Shown here: positions 23,128-32,048 of the stretch, one piece after another
Layout of the letters: the number at the start of each line of letters is the position of its first letter
Numbering within the stretch: position 1 is the first letter of the stretch
Assembly: GCA_021819435.1 (NCBI GenBank)
Contig: JAKARB010000017.1
Coordinates: forward strand, 40,885-104,884
Direction: 5' to 3'
DNA from: Pseudomonadota bacterium
Lineage (GTDB): Bacteria > Pseudomonadota > Gammaproteobacteria > Burkholderiales > Burkholderiaceae_C
Length of the DNA: 64,000 nucleotides
Position numbers and translations under genes: made by a program
The notes under the pieces: generated by a model
Database searches by the model: none
What the model saw: only the letters and a program-made list of their open reading frames with translations
Told to the model about the DNA's origin: nothing

Positions 23128-23181
23128 GTGGATGCTGCGCTCGTCGGGCCGATGAAGCCCGGTGGGCTCGCACCATGAAGA

Positions 23182-23212
23182 AAGGCCGCATCCCCCGGGG
23201 GGAGGCGGCCTT
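23182..23212. terminator. Terminator between convergent PEP-CTERM and purH genes
   Basis: AAGGCCGC pairs with GCGGCCTT, extended by CCCCC pairing with GGGGG. The hairpin lies between the rightward PEP-CTERM gene and leftward purH. T-rich DNA follows on the + strand and a TTTCTTC tract follows on the - strand, so it can serve both. Confidence 0.75.
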
Positions 23213-23268
23213 CGTGTTTCAGGTGAGCGAGGCGCGATTGGCCTCGGTCACAGCGTGTCGACTGACGC

Positions 23269-24858
23269 TCAGTGACGGAAGTGGCGCGTGCCCGTGAACA
23301 CCATCGCGATGCCACGCTCGTCGGCCGCAGCGATGACTTCGTCGTCGCGCACCGAGCCACCCGGGTGGATCACGCAGGTCGCGCCCGCGTCCACCACCAC
23401 GTCCAGCCCGTCGCGGAACGGGAAGAAGGCGTCCGACGCCACGGCCGTGCCTTGCAGGGTCAGGCCGGCGTGACCAGCCTTGATCGAGGCGATGCGGGCC
23501 GAGTCGAGGCGGCTCATCTGGCCGGCGCCCACGCCCATGGTCATGCCGTCCTTGCAGAAGACGATGGCGTTGCTCTTGACGAAGCGGGCCACGGTCCAGG
23601 CGAACAGCAGGTCTTGCATCTGCTGGGCGGTGGGTTGCAGCTTGGAGACCACCTTCACATCACCCACGATGTCGACGTTGTCGGCCGATTGCAGCAGCAT
23701 GCCGCCGCCCACGCGCTTGAAGTCCAGCGCGTTGCCCAGCTTGCGGCTGGCTTCATCGAGCGGCACTTCCAGCAGGCGCACGTTCTGCTTCGAAGCGTAG
23801 GCGGCACGCGCGGCGTCGGTGAACTTCGGCGCGATCACCACTTCCACGAACTGCTTGTTGGCGTTGATGGACTCGATCACGTCGGCATCGACCACGCGGT
23901 TGAAGGCCATGATGCCGCCGAAGGCCGAGGTGGGGTCGGTCTTCAAGGCTTTTTGATAGGCCTCCAGCGGGCCCGCGCCCACGGCCACGCCACAGGGGTT
24001 GGCGTGCTTGATGATCACGCAGGCGGGGGCTTCGAAGGCCTTCACGCATTCCCAGGCGGCGTCTGCGTCGGCGATGTTGTTGAAGCTCAGCTCCTTGCCC
24101 TGGATCTGCGTCCAGTTAGCCAGGGTGCTGACCACGGGCGAAGCCTCGCGGTAGAAGGCGGCCGATTGGTGTGGGTTCTCGCCGTAACGCATGCCCTGCA
24201 CCTTGTGCAGTTGCAGGTTGTAGACGGCGGGGTATTCGGCCTTGGCTGGCACGGCTTCGGTGGCCAGCTCGGCGCCGGCTTCCAGTGAGGTCAGGTAGTT
24301 GGTGATCATGCCGTCGTAGGCGGCGGTGTGCGCAAACACCTTCTTGGCCAGCATGAACTTGGTCGTGCGCGTGATGGCGCCGGCTTTCATCTCCGACAGC
24401 ACTTGCTCATAGTCCACCGGGTCGATGATCACAGCCACGTCCTGCCAGTTCTTGGCGGCCGAGCGCAGCATGGTCGGGCCGCCGATGTCGATGTTCTCGA
24501 TGGCGTTGGCCAGCGTGCAGTCGGCCTTGGCCGTGGCTTGGGCAAACGGGTAGAGGTTGACCACCAGCAGGTCGATGGTGTCGATGCCGTGTTCCTTCAG
24601 CGCGGCCATGTGCTCGGGCAGGTCGCGGCGGGCCAGGATGCCGCCGTGCACGCGCGGGTGCAGGGTCTTGACGCGGCCGTCGAGCATCTCGGGGAAGCCG
24701 GTGACCTCGGCCACTTCGGTGACCGGCAGGCCCTTGTCGGCCAGCAGCTTGGCGGTGCCGCCGGTGGACAGCAGGCGCACGCCTTGAGCATGCAGGGCTT
24801 GCGCGAATTCGACGATGCCGGTCTTGTCGGACACGGACAGCAGGGCGGTCAGGGCCAT
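23269..24858 (-). CDS. purH: Bifunctional AICAR formyltransferase / IMP cyclohydrolase
   Basis: The 529-residue enzyme catalyses the last two steps of IMP synthesis. The N-terminal IMP cyclohydrolase (MGS-like) domain covers residues 1 to about 150, with [11 protein letters not shown] and [16 protein letters not shown]. The C-terminal formyltransferase domain carries [14 protein letters not shown] (here preceded by GM), [11 protein letters not shown] and [15 protein letters not shown] at 24858 is preceded by GAGG. It is the last gene of a leftward dusB-fis-purH cluster, 49 bases after fis. Confidence 0.97.
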   Translation of the reverse strand: MALTALLSVSDKTGIVEFAQALHAQGVRLLSTGGTAKLLADKGLPVTEVAEVTGFPEMLDGRVKTLHPRVHGGILARRDLPEHMAALKEHGIDTIDLLVVNLYPFAQATAKADCTLANAIENIDIGGPTMLRSAAKNWQDVAVIIDPVDYEQVLSEMKAGAITRTTKFMLAKKVFAHTAAYDGMITNYLTSLEAGAELATEAVPAKAEYPAVYNLQLHKVQGMRYGENPHQSAAFYREASPVVSTLANWTQIQGKELSFNNIADADAAWECVKAFEAPACVIIKHANPCGVAVGAGPLEAYQKALKTDPTSAFGGIMAFNRVVDADVIESINANKQFVEVVIAPKFTDAARAAYASKQNVRLLEVPLDEASRKLGNALDFKRVGGGMLLQSADNVDIVGDVKVVSKLQPTAQQMQDLLFAWTVARFVKSNAIVFCKDGMTMGVGAGQMSRLDSARIASIKAGHAGLTLQGTAVASDAFFPFRDGLDVVVDAGATCVIHPGGSVRDDEVIAAADERGIAMVFTGTRHFRH

Positions 24859-24907
24859 GGGGTTCCTCTGGTTCAAAGAGCGGGTGAAAACAAAAAACGA
24901 AAGCGGT

Positions 24908-25144
24908 TCACTTGATGAGCTTGTGCTCGAGCAGCTTGCGGCGCAGCGTGTTGCGGTTGATGCCCAGCCACTCGGCGGCCTTGGACTGGTTGCCTTCGGC
25001 GCGGTGCATCACGACCTCCAGCATGGGTCGCTCGACCGCGCTCACGACCATGTCGTAGACCGCGTGGGGCTCGGCGCCGCGCAGGTCGTGGAAATAGCCC
25101 TCGAGGTTGTCCTTGATGCAGTCCTGGATGGTCTTTTTGCTCAT
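24908..25144 (-). CDS. fis: Fis family DNA-binding protein
   Basis: The 78-residue protein consists of the Fis dimerisation helices and a C-terminal helix-turn-helix ([20 protein letters not shown], residues 52-71). It is shorter at the N-terminus than E. coli Fis (98 residues), as usual in betaproteobacteria. In gammaproteobacteria Fis is a growth-phase nucleoid protein that activates rRNA promoters and bends DNA. It lies six bases after dusB, the conserved dusB-fis operon arrangement, and upstream of purH. Confidence 0.93.
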   Translation of the reverse strand: MSKKTIQDCIKDNLEGYFHDLRGAEPHAVYDMVVSAVERPMLEVVMHRAEGNQSKAAEWLGINRNTLRRKLLEHKLIK

Positions 25145-25150
25145 GGGTGT

Positions 25151-26269
25151 TCAGTTCGCCATGCAGGAAGAGGCTTCCTGATCGGCGGTGTCGGTGTCGT
25201 CCAGATCGCACGCACCTGCCTCGGGCAGGCGGTCGTGGGTCTGGCTGAGTTGTTCGAAAAAATCGCTCACGGCCCGCACCTGTTCGTCGATGCGGTCCAG
25301 CGTGTTCATGTGCTGGCGGAAGGCCTCGCCGCCGGGCAGGGCGCGCACGGCCCAGCCGATGTGCTTGCGTGCGGTGCGCACGCCCGCGAACTCACCATAC
25401 AGCCCGTGGTGATCGTGCAGGTGCTCGATCAGCCATTGGCGCGCTTGCAAGGTCAGCGGGCGGGCGCGGCGCTGGCCATGGGTGACGAAGTGCGCGATGT
25501 CGCCGAAGATCCAGGGCTGGCCTTGTGCGGCGCGGCCGATCATCACCGCGTCAGCGCCGGTCAGGCGCATCACCTCGACGGCCTTCTCGGGGCTGCTGAT
25601 GTCGCCATTGGCCACCACTGGCACCTTCACCGCAGCCTTCACGGCGGCGATGGTGTCGTACTCAGCGTGGCCCTTGTAGCCTTGCTCGCGGGTGCGGCCA
25701 TGCACGGTCAGCATGGCGATGCCGGCCGACTCGGCCGCGCGTGCAATGCGTTCAGCGTTCTTGTGCTGCTGGCTCCAGCCGGTGCGCATCTTCAGCGTCA
25801 CGGGCACGTTGTGCGGCGCGCAGGCGGCCACCACGGCCTCGATGATCTCCAACGCCAGGGGCTCGTCCTGCATCAGCGCCGAGCCCGCCCACTTGTTGCA
25901 GACCTTCTTGGCCGGGCAGCCCATGTTGATGTCGATGATCTGGGCGCCGCGCTCGATGTTGTAGGAGGCGGCCTCGGCCATCATGGCCGCGTCGGTGCCG
26001 GCGATTTGCACCGAGATGGGCGCGGTCTCGCCATCGTGGTTGGCGCGGCGCGAGGTCTTGAGGCTGTGCCAGAGGTCGCGGCGCGAGGTCACCATCTCGC
26101 TGACCGCGTAGCCCGCGCCCAGCCGCTTACAAAGCATGCGGAACGGGCGGTCCGTCACCCCGGCCATGGGCGCCACGAAGATGCGATTCGGCACCGTGTG
26201 GGGGCCGATCGCCATCGGGGTCGCCAAGAGGCTGACCTGGGGGCTGACCAGGGTGGGGGGCGCGGACAT
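25151..26269 (-). CDS. dusB: tRNA-dihydrouridine synthase B
   Basis: The 372-residue flavoenzyme reduces specific uridines in tRNA to dihydrouridine. The FMN-binding TIM-barrel start VAPMAGVTDRPFR (residues 32-44), the active-site Cys118 in NMGCPAKKV, and ANGDISSPEKA are all present, followed by the C-terminal helical domain. It is the first gene of the dusB-fis-purH cluster. A -10-like TATACT lies about 80 bases upstream on the - strand (26347-26352). Confidence 0.95.
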   Translation of the reverse strand: MSAPPTLVSPQVSLLATPMAIGPHTVPNRIFVAPMAGVTDRPFRMLCKRLGAGYAVSEMVTSRRDLWHSLKTSRRANHDGETAPISVQIAGTDAAMMAEAASYNIERGAQIIDINMGCPAKKVCNKWAGSALMQDEPLALEIIEAVVAACAPHNVPVTLKMRTGWSQQHKNAERIARAAESAGIAMLTVHGRTREQGYKGHAEYDTIAAVKAAVKVPVVANGDISSPEKAVEVMRLTGADAVMIGRAAQGQPWIFGDIAHFVTHGQRRARPLTLQARQWLIEHLHDHHGLYGEFAGVRTARKHIGWAVRALPGGEAFRQHMNTLDRIDEQVRAVSDFFEQLSQTHDRLPEAGACDLDDTDTADQEASSCMAN

Positions 26270-26567
26270 GCGGACAGGATCGGGGGCTGAAAAGGCAGAA
26301 CAGCCCCGAGCGACGGATCGTTCAGGGCTGCTTAAAAAGGAGGCAGAGTATAGCCGGCGGGTGGCGCGCTGGGTAGACCCGTGGCGTGCGATTTTGGGGA
26401 TGGATCACGCATCTTCGGGGGGAAGAGGCCGTCTTGGCAGCTGCGCCACCCCTCTCAAGAGTTTCCCAGAGCTCCCGAGGGCTCCCAAAGCTCCCAAGAG
26501 CTCCCAAGAGCTCCCGAGAGCCGCCGTGCCCGCGCAATCGCCGTCCATCACCGCCCATCACTGCACA
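26270..26567. other. Divergent intergenic region with short tandem repeat
   Basis: The 298 bases between dusB (leftward) and the YqaA-type gene (rightward) hold no gene I recognise. On the - strand TATACT at 26347-26352 is a plausible dusB -10. A CAGCCC/GGGCTG inverted repeat lies at about 26302-26331. A 10-bp tandem repeat occupies 26471-26519. Confidence 0.5.
26471..26519. repeat. Five tandem copies of a 10-bp unit (GCTCCCRAGA)
   Basis: Units GCTCCCGAGG, GCTCCCAAA, GCTCCCAAGA (twice) and GCTCCCGAGA follow one another directly, 49 bp in all, just upstream of the YqaA-type gene. The unit is short and pure enough to vary in copy number by slippage. Confidence 0.8.
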
Positions 26568-27095
26568 ATGGGCGCCATGATGGACATCGATTGGATGGCG
26601 GGCGTGCATGCCCTGCTGGGCTGGCTGGCCCTGCCCAAGGTGGGGCTGGGGGCGGTTTTCATCATCTCGCTGGTGTCGGCGACGCTGCTGCCGCTGGGCT
26701 CCGAGCCGGCGGTGTTCGGCCTCGTCACCTTGCGGCCCGACCTGTTCTGGCCGGCCGTGCTGGTTGCCACAGCGGGCAACACCATCGGTGGGGCCATCAG
26801 CTGGTGGATGGGCTATGGCGCCCATTCCGCGACCAACCGGATCCGCCACACCCGCCGCGAAGACGAGGCGCCACCGCCCGAGCACGCCACCCGCGTCGGT
26901 CAGCGCGCGATGAACTGGCTGCGCCGCTTCGGGGCGAAGGCCTGCCTGCTGTCGTGGCTGCCCGTGGTGGGCGACCCGCTGTGTGCGGTGGCCGGCTGGC
27001 TGCGCCTGCCGTTCTGGCCCTGCGTGGTCTACATGGCCATCGGCAAGTTCATCCGCTACGTGGCGATGACGGGCTTCCTCGTCTGGGTCGCCTGA
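26568..27095 (+). CDS. YqaA/DedA-type (SNARE-associated domain) membrane protein
   Basis: The inner-membrane protein of about 175 residues has helices near residues 10-30, 35-55, 60-85 and 120-175. GNTIGGAISWWMGYG and FGAKACLLSWLPVVGDPLCAVAGWLR match the YqaA branch of the DedA/VTT superfamily; its members are linked to membrane homeostasis and possibly lipid transport. The start is uncertain: ATG at 26568, 26577 or 26580 all fit and none has a clear ribosome-binding site. It converges on the CusF-like gene, with a GGACGGGC/GCCCGTCC hairpin at about 27123-27147 between them. Confidence 0.85.
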   Translation: MGAMMDIDWMAGVHALLGWLALPKVGLGAVFIISLVSATLLPLGSEPAVFGLVTLRPDLFWPAVLVATAGNTIGGAISWWMGYGAHSATNRIRHTRREDEAPPPEHATRVGQRAMNWLRRFGAKACLLSWLPVVGDPLCAVAGWLRLPFWPCVVYMAIGKFIRYVAMTGFLVWVA

Positions 27096-27155
27096 ATCAT
27101 GCGATCCACGTGATCTGCCAGACGGACGGGCTTGCCGTGCCCGTCCGCCGCGAAC

Positions 27156-27479
27156 TCACTTCACCACGGTGATGGCCGTGATCGTGAACTGGCCGTTGAC
27201 CTTGGCGGCGTCGAACTTGACCTTGTCGCCGACCTGAAGGGTTTGCAGCCACTTGGGGTCGGCCACGCGGAAAGCCATCTTCATGGGCGGCATGTCGATG
27301 CCCTTGATCTCGCCATGGCGCAGCGTGACCTTGCCGGCCTCGGTGTCGATCTTCTCGACGGTGCCGTCGACGGTCTGCGCGAGGGCTGAGAGGCTCAGCA
27401 GCAGGCCGCCGCAAAGGGTGGCGAGGGCCGCGAAGGCGCGGCTGGCGTGCAGGAAGGGGCGTTGCGAAAGCTGTTTCAT
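27156..27479 (-). CDS. CusF-like periplasmic copper-binding protein
   Basis: The 107-residue protein has a signal peptide (about residues 1-35, ending in LSALAQ) and a small beta-barrel CusF domain. GTVEKIDTEAGKVTLRHGEIKGIDMPPMKMAF carries the His and Met residues that bind Cu(I)/Ag(I) in CusF (split here as VTLRHGEIKGIDMP and PMKMAF). CusF normally delivers copper to the CusCBA pump. Here it ends a leftward cluster with a TolC-like lipoprotein and a multicopper oxidase, 37 bases after the oxidase. ATG at 27479 is preferred over an upstream frame extension that overlaps the oxidase gene. Confidence 0.9.
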   Translation of the reverse strand: MKQLSQRPFLHASRAFAALATLCGGLLLSLSALAQTVDGTVEKIDTEAGKVTLRHGEIKGIDMPPMKMAFRVADPKWLQTLQVGDKVKFDAAKVNGQFTITAITVVK

Positions 27480-27516
27480 GCGGATCTCCTTGTCTCGATG
27501 ATGGAGCGCGGGCGCA

Positions 27517-28968
27517 TCAGTGGCCATCATGGCCTGGATGATGACCGGGCTTGCGCACGGTCAGCTCGACCTCGTCGCCACCAGGGTGGGCGGGGTGGGC
27601 ATGTGGCGTGGCGGGGGCGCGGAGGGCATCGGGCAGGGGTTCTCCTTCCCCCAGGAAACGCGCCACCGTGCCCTTCGGATGACGGAACCAGCCCGGGTCC
27701 TTGTGCCCATCGGGGTGCGAGGCCGGCGGCTGATCTTTGCGAACCTTCACCGTGGTGAACATGCCGCCCATGCCGATCGCGCCGAACGGGCCGGTGCCGG
27801 TCATCATCGGCAGGGTGTTGTCGGGCAGGTCCATCTCCATCTCGGCCATGTCGTGCATGCCGGTTTCGCCCATGGCCATGTAGCCGGGCACCAGGCGGTT
27901 GATTTCGCGCGCCAGGTCGTCCTGCTTGACGCCGATCATGCTGGGCACGCCGTGGCCCATGGCGTTCATGGTGTGGTGGCTCTTGTGGCAGTGGAAGGAC
28001 CAGTCGCCCAACTCGTCGGCGATGAACTCGACCTGCCGCATCTGGCCCACCGCGATGTCGGTGGTGACCTCGGGCCAGCGCGCCGACTTCGGCACCGGCC
28101 CGCCGTCCGTGCCCGTGACCTCGAACTCGTGGCCGTGGATGTGCATGGGGTGGTTGGTCATGGTGAGGTTGCCGATGCGGATGCGCACGCGGTCGCCTTG
28201 CCTGACGTTGATGCTGTCGATGCCGGGGAAGGCGCGGCTGTTCCAGGTCCAGAGGTTGAAGTCGAGCATGGTGTTGACCTTCGGGCTGCTGGCGCCGGGC
28301 TCGATGTCGTAGGCATTGAGCAGGAAGCAGATGTCGCGGTCGACCTGGGCGATGTGCGGGTGAGGCTGCCTGGGGTGCGTGACCCAGAAGCCCATCATGC
28401 CCATGGCCATTTGCACCATCTCGTCGGCGTGTGGGTGGTACATGAAGGTGCCGGGGCGGCGCGCCACGAATTCGTAGACGCAGGTCTGGCCGACGGGGAT
28501 GGCCGGCTGCGTGAGGCCCGTGACGCCGTCCATGCCATTGGGCAGGCGCTGGCCGTGCCAGTGCACGCTGGTGGCTTCCGGCAGCTTGTTGGTGACGTAG
28601 ATGCGCACGCGGTCGCCTTCGACCACCTCGATGGTGGGGCCGGGGCTCTGGCCGTTGTAGCCCCACAGGCGGGCCTTCATGCCGGGCGCGATCTCGCGTA
28701 CCACGGGCTCTGCCACGAGGTGGAACTCCTTGACGCCATCTTTCATGCGCCAGGGCAGGGTCCAGCCGTTGAGCGTGAGCACGGGGCGATAAGGGCGGCC
28801 GTTCGGTGGCGCCAGCGGCGCTTGCGTGTCGGGCGTGGTTTGCAGAATGGGCTCAGGCAGGCCGAGCATGCTGGTGGCGCGCACGCGTTCGGCGCTCAGG
28901 GCTGCATGGGTGGCCGTGAGGGCGGCGCCACCAAGGGCACCGCGCAAAAAGAGTCGTCGGGTGCTCAT
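27517..28968 (-). CDS. Tat-exported multicopper oxidase (copper tolerance type)
   Basis: The 483-residue periplasmic oxidase has a twin-arginine signal (STRRLFLRG, residues 2-10). Copper-ligand motifs are HWH (136-138), HPH (178-180), HPMHIH (273-278) and HCH-x3-H-x4-M (326-337), covering type 1, 2 and 3 sites. A Met-rich tail at residues 363-404 resembles the copper-binding regions of CueO/CopA-type cuprous oxidases. It probably oxidises Cu(I) to Cu(II) in the periplasm. It follows the TolC-like gene with only one base between stop and start, and precedes the CusF-like gene. The His-rich C-terminus (HPGHDGH) is a further possible metal site. Confidence 0.92.
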   Translation of the reverse strand: MSTRRLFLRGALGGAALTATHAALSAERVRATSMLGLPEPILQTTPDTQAPLAPPNGRPYRPVLTLNGWTLPWRMKDGVKEFHLVAEPVVREIAPGMKARLWGYNGQSPGPTIEVVEGDRVRIYVTNKLPEATSVHWHGQRLPNGMDGVTGLTQPAIPVGQTCVYEFVARRPGTFMYHPHADEMVQMAMGMMGFWVTHPRQPHPHIAQVDRDICFLLNAYDIEPGASSPKVNTMLDFNLWTWNSRAFPGIDSINVRQGDRVRIRIGNLTMTNHPMHIHGHEFEVTGTDGGPVPKSARWPEVTTDIAVGQMRQVEFIADELGDWSFHCHKSHHTMNAMGHGVPSMIGVKQDDLAREINRLVPGYMAMGETGMHDMAEMEMDLPDNTLPMMTGTGPFGAIGMGGMFTTVKVRKDQPPASHPDGHKDPGWFRHPKGTVARFLGEGEPLPDALRAPATPHAHPAHPGGDEVELTVRKPGHHPGHDGH

Positions 28969-28969
28969 G

Positions 28970-30457
28970 TCAGTGGCTCGCTTCGGTGTTGGTGGGGGCG
29001 TTGCTGGATGCGCGGTTGGCGCCCGCGTCCGGGCCATCCAGCCCGTCGATGGCGGCGACCAGCGCGGCATCGGCCAGCCAGAAGTCGCGCTGCGCATCGA
29101 GCGCGGTGAGCACGGCGGCCACGTGCGCGCGGGCCTCGTCGATGAGTTCGAAGGGGCCAATCAGCATGCCGTTGTATTGCTTGAGGCGCTCGTCGAGCAG
29201 GCGCTTGCGCACGGGCCCCAGCACCTTCGAGGCTTGCTGGGCGGTGGCCAGGGTGGCCTGGTGGTCGGCGAAGCGCTCGCGCAGTTGCGACTCGGCGGTC
29301 AGGTTGGCTTGCTGCCACTCGGCCAGTGCGGCCTGTTCATCGAGGCGTGTGGCCTGGCGACGTGCGGCGCCGAAGTCGATCGACAACAGGCGAATGCCGA
29401 TTTCAGGGCCCTGTTTCACCGAGGCCGCGTTGGACGTCTCGCGGCGGTAGGCGGCTTCGAGGTCGATCACGCTGCGGGCGGCGCCATCGCGCCGTTCGCC
29501 TTGCGCGGCCTGCCAGCGGGCCTCGGCCAGGCGCAGGTCGAGCCGCCTTTGGCGAGCAGCCTGTTCGACGGCTTCGGTGGTCCAGGGCGATGCCTCGGGC
29601 ACGGGCGGCAGGCGTTGGGGCAGTTGCAGGCGCGAGGCCTCGTCGCGGTTCAGGCCGAGCAGTCGCACCAGGGCTTCGCGCGCGGCGAGGGCCTGGCGTT
29701 GGGCCTGCGCCTGGGCCAGGCGGGCTTCGGCCTCGGCGGCTTCATGGCGGGCGGTTTGCGCGGCGCTGAAGTGGCCGGCCTGCTGCATGCGGCGGGCCAG
29801 TTCGCCCGCCGTGGTGCCGGCACGCAGCACATCGGCCTGGTAGGCCAGGCGCTGCTGGGCGGCAACGGCTTGCACCCATTGCGCGCGCACGTTCTGCACG
29901 TGTTGAAGCACCTGGCGCGCCAGGCGCTGCTGCTCTGCATCGATGCGGCGTTCGGCCGCTTGCTGGCGCCAAGGCCAGCTCAGCAGGTCGAACAGGCCCA
30001 GGCTCCAGGTGCGGCCGATCTCGACCTCGTCGCCTTGCGTCAGGCGCTCGATGGAAAAGCCGAGGAAGCCGGGCCGCGCCTGACTGCGCTCGCGCGACAC
30101 CTGGGCTTCGCTGCGCGCCAGCAGGGCCATCAGGGTCGGGCTGTGTTGGAGCGACAGGGCCACGGCCTGGTCCTGGCCGAGGGGGCTTTCGGACAAGGCC
30201 GGCGTGTGGGTGCTGGTGTCAGGCCAGGGTAGGGCGGGCGCATCGGGCACGCGCGCCTTCAGCCAAGTGTTGGCGGGGTGCAGATCTTGGGGCGTGGTGG
30301 AGCTGGCGCAGCCGGCCAGCGCGATCACGGGGATCATCAGCGCGAGCCATGGGCGCAGGTGCCATGAATGGCGTGGGTGCCGCAGGTGCCGCGTTGAGGC
30401 GGCCTGCGGCCGACCCGGACGCCGGCCAAGGTGTGAGGTGGTCATGGTGTCGGGCAT
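28970..30457 (-). CDS. TolC-family outer-membrane efflux lipoprotein
   Basis: The 495-residue protein has a lipoprotein signal with lipobox LAGC (Cys50) after a long basic N-region. Two outer-membrane efflux repeats follow, rich in Ala, Gln and Arg heptads that form the periplasmic alpha-barrel. It resembles CusC-like channels. No RND pump (CusA) or adaptor (CusB) gene is adjacent; instead it is cotranscribed with a multicopper oxidase and a CusF-like protein. ATG at 30457 is used; ATG at 30445 is a close alternative. Role in copper export is inferred from context only. Confidence 0.85.
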   Translation of the reverse strand: MPDTMTTSHLGRRPGRPQAASTRHLRHPRHSWHLRPWLALMIPVIALAGCASSTTPQDLHPANTWLKARVPDAPALPWPDTSTHTPALSESPLGQDQAVALSLQHSPTLMALLARSEAQVSRERSQARPGFLGFSIERLTQGDEVEIGRTWSLGLFDLLSWPWRQQAAERRIDAEQQRLARQVLQHVQNVRAQWVQAVAAQQRLAYQADVLRAGTTAGELARRMQQAGHFSAAQTARHEAAEAEARLAQAQAQRQALAAREALVRLLGLNRDEASRLQLPQRLPPVPEASPWTTEAVEQAARQRRLDLRLAEARWQAAQGERRDGAARSVIDLEAAYRRETSNAASVKQGPEIGIRLLSIDFGAARRQATRLDEQAALAEWQQANLTAESQLRERFADHQATLATAQQASKVLGPVRKRLLDERLKQYNGMLIGPFELIDEARAHVAAVLTALDAQRDFWLADAALVAAIDGLDGPDAGANRASSNAPTNTEASH

Positions 30458-30560
30458 CGCCTGAGCGAGGCGATGGATCTCGTGGGCATGGCCCTGCGTG
30501 GGCAGCAGGCGGTTTCAACGCCGATGCGGTGGGTCGCAGGGGAGGTGTGCGCAGACGAGA

Positions 30561-31040
30561 TCAGGCCCGAGGCGGGCGGAACAAGCCATCGCCGCCATCG
30601 CGGCCGGGGGCGGCGCTCACGGCCCAGCTGGGCGGCGAGACCGGTGGCACATCATGAAACCACGCCCAGCTCGGCGGCACGCTGACGCTGGCGTGGCAGA
30701 GGTCACACAGCGAGCAGGTGTGCGTGTGGCTGGTGTCGGCAGGGTGGTCGGAGGCGTCCGAGGATGCATCCAGGACCTGACCTTCGCTGGCGTCGGTCAC
30801 CAGGTGGTGCATGGCCATGGCCGGGTGGCCGTGGCAAGGAGAAGCGGCAGAAGCGCCCTCCGCGAACCGGTGATGCGGTGCGTCCGCAGCCGCGTGGGCA
30901 CCATGCGGCACGCCTAAAGCCGCGGCGTTCGATGCTGCGTGCCCAGGCACCGCCACGGGCATTACTGCCCAGGCCCAGCCACGCAGCGGCAGCAGGGCGA
31001 TGAGCAAGGTCAGCAGCGCGAAACGCCAGAATCGCTTCAT
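30561..31040 (-). CDS. Exported Cys/His-rich protein of the copper-type cluster (hypothetical)
   Basis: The 159-residue protein has a signal-like N-terminus (MKRFWRFALLTLLIALLP). It carries unusual metal-ligand clusters: CHGHPAMAMHH in the middle and HTHTCSLCDLCH near residue 125. I do not recognise a named family with certainty; the CxxCxxC-type pattern is reminiscent of DUF2946-like proteins found beside copper genes. It is the first leftward gene upstream of the TolC-like lipoprotein (103 bases between them) and divergent from argB. Periplasmic metal binding is an inference from composition and context. Confidence 0.65.
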   Translation of the reverse strand: MKRFWRFALLTLLIALLPLRGWAWAVMPVAVPGHAASNAAALGVPHGAHAAADAPHHRFAEGASAASPCHGHPAMAMHHLVTDASEGQVLDASSDASDHPADTSHTHTCSLCDLCHASVSVPPSWAWFHDVPPVSPPSWAVSAAPGRDGGDGLFRPPRA

Positions 31041-31066
31041 GCGGGCTAGTGTAACGCTTGCGCTTT

Positions 31067-31072
31067 TAGAAT
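31067..31072 (+). promoter_or_regulatory. Possible -10 element of argB
   Basis: TAGAAT lies 52 bases before the argB ATG. No good -35 is evident. The divergent Cys/His-rich protein gene must start transcription in the same 83-bp gap. Confidence 0.35.
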
Positions 31073-31123
31073 GCATGCCTGCCAGCCTCCTGGCGCCTTC
31101 CTTCCACCCGAGACCCGCCTGCC

Positions 31124-32041
31124 ATGCCTCAATCTCCCGCTCCGGCCGAAGCCGATCCCGTTGCCCACATCGCACCGCGTGACAAGGCGGAAATCCTGGC
31201 GCAGGCGCTGCCTTACATCCGGCGCTTTCACGGCAAGACCATCGTCATCAAGTACGGCGGCAATGCCATGACCGACCCCGAGCTGCAGGCCGATTTCGCC
31301 GAAGACGTCGTGCTGCTCAAGCTCGTGGGCCTCAACCCGGTGGTGGTGCACGGCGGCGGCCCGCAGATCGACGCCGCGCTCAACAAAATCGGCAAGAAGG
31401 GCCAGTTCATCCAGGGCATGCGCGTCACCGACGAGGAGACCATGGAAGTGGTGGAGTGGGTGCTCGCCGGCGAGGTGCAGCAAGACATCGTCGGCCTCAT
31501 CAACGCCGCCGGTGGCAAGGCCGTGGGCCTGACCGGCCGCGATGGCGGCTTGATCCGCGCGCGCAAGCTCAAGCTGCTCGACCTGGCAGACCCGAGCAAG
31601 GAACACGACGTGGGCCAGGTCGGCGAGATCGAGTCCATCGACCCCAGCGTGGTCAAGGCCCTGCAAGACGACCAGTTCATCCCCGTCATCAGCCCCATCG
31701 GCTTTGGCTCGCGCAACGAGAGCTACAACATCAACGCCGACCTCGTGGCCTCCAAGCTCGCGCAGGTGCTCAACGCCGAGAAGCTGGTGCTGCTGACCAA
31801 CATCAAGGGCGTGCTCGACAAGCAGGGCGCGCTGCTGACCGACCTCACCGCCCGCCAGATCGACGAGCTGATCGAGGACGGCACCATCAGCGGCGGCATG
31901 ATCCCCAAGATTGAAGGCGCCATCGACGCGGCCAAGAGCGGTGTCAACGCCGTCCACATCGTCGATGGCCGCGTGCCCCACGCCATGCTGCTGGAGATCC
32001 TGACCGATCAGGCCTACGGCACCATGATCCGCAGCCACTGA
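31124..32041 (+). CDS. argB: Acetylglutamate kinase
   Basis: The 305-residue amino-acid kinase phosphorylates N-acetylglutamate, the second step of arginine synthesis. Nucleotide and substrate motifs are present: [31 protein letters not shown] and [11 protein letters not shown]. An N-terminal extension of about 25 residues before the first strand is like that of the arginine-inhibited hexameric enzymes, so feedback inhibition is plausible. An HAD nucleotidase gene starts eight bases after its stop. Confidence 0.97.
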   Translation: MPQSPAPAEADPVAHIAPRDKAEILAQALPYIRRFHGKTIVIKYGGNAMTDPELQADFAEDVVLLKLVGLNPVVVHGGGPQIDAALNKIGKKGQFIQGMRVTDEETMEVVEWVLAGEVQQDIVGLINAAGGKAVGLTGRDGGLIRARKLKLLDLADPSKEHDVGQVGEIESIDPSVVKALQDDQFIPVISPIGFGSRNESYNINADLVASKLAQVLNAEKLVLLTNIKGVLDKQGALLTDLTARQIDELIEDGTISGGMIPKIEGAIDAAKSGVNAVHIVDGRVPHAMLLEILTDQAYGTMIRSH

Positions 32042-32048
32042 TCACAAC

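Noticed and set aside
23272..24288. Rightward open frame of 338 codons
   Set aside because: Antisense to purH, which has full catalytic motifs. No independent evidence for expression.
26471..26519. CRISPR array
   Set aside because: The repeated units are 10 bp and directly adjacent, with no spacers and no cas genes. This is a simple tandem repeat.
27122..27147. GGACGGGC/GCCCGTCC inverted repeat as a terminator
   Set aside because: It lies between convergent genes, but no T tract follows on either strand, so it is noted only as a hairpin.
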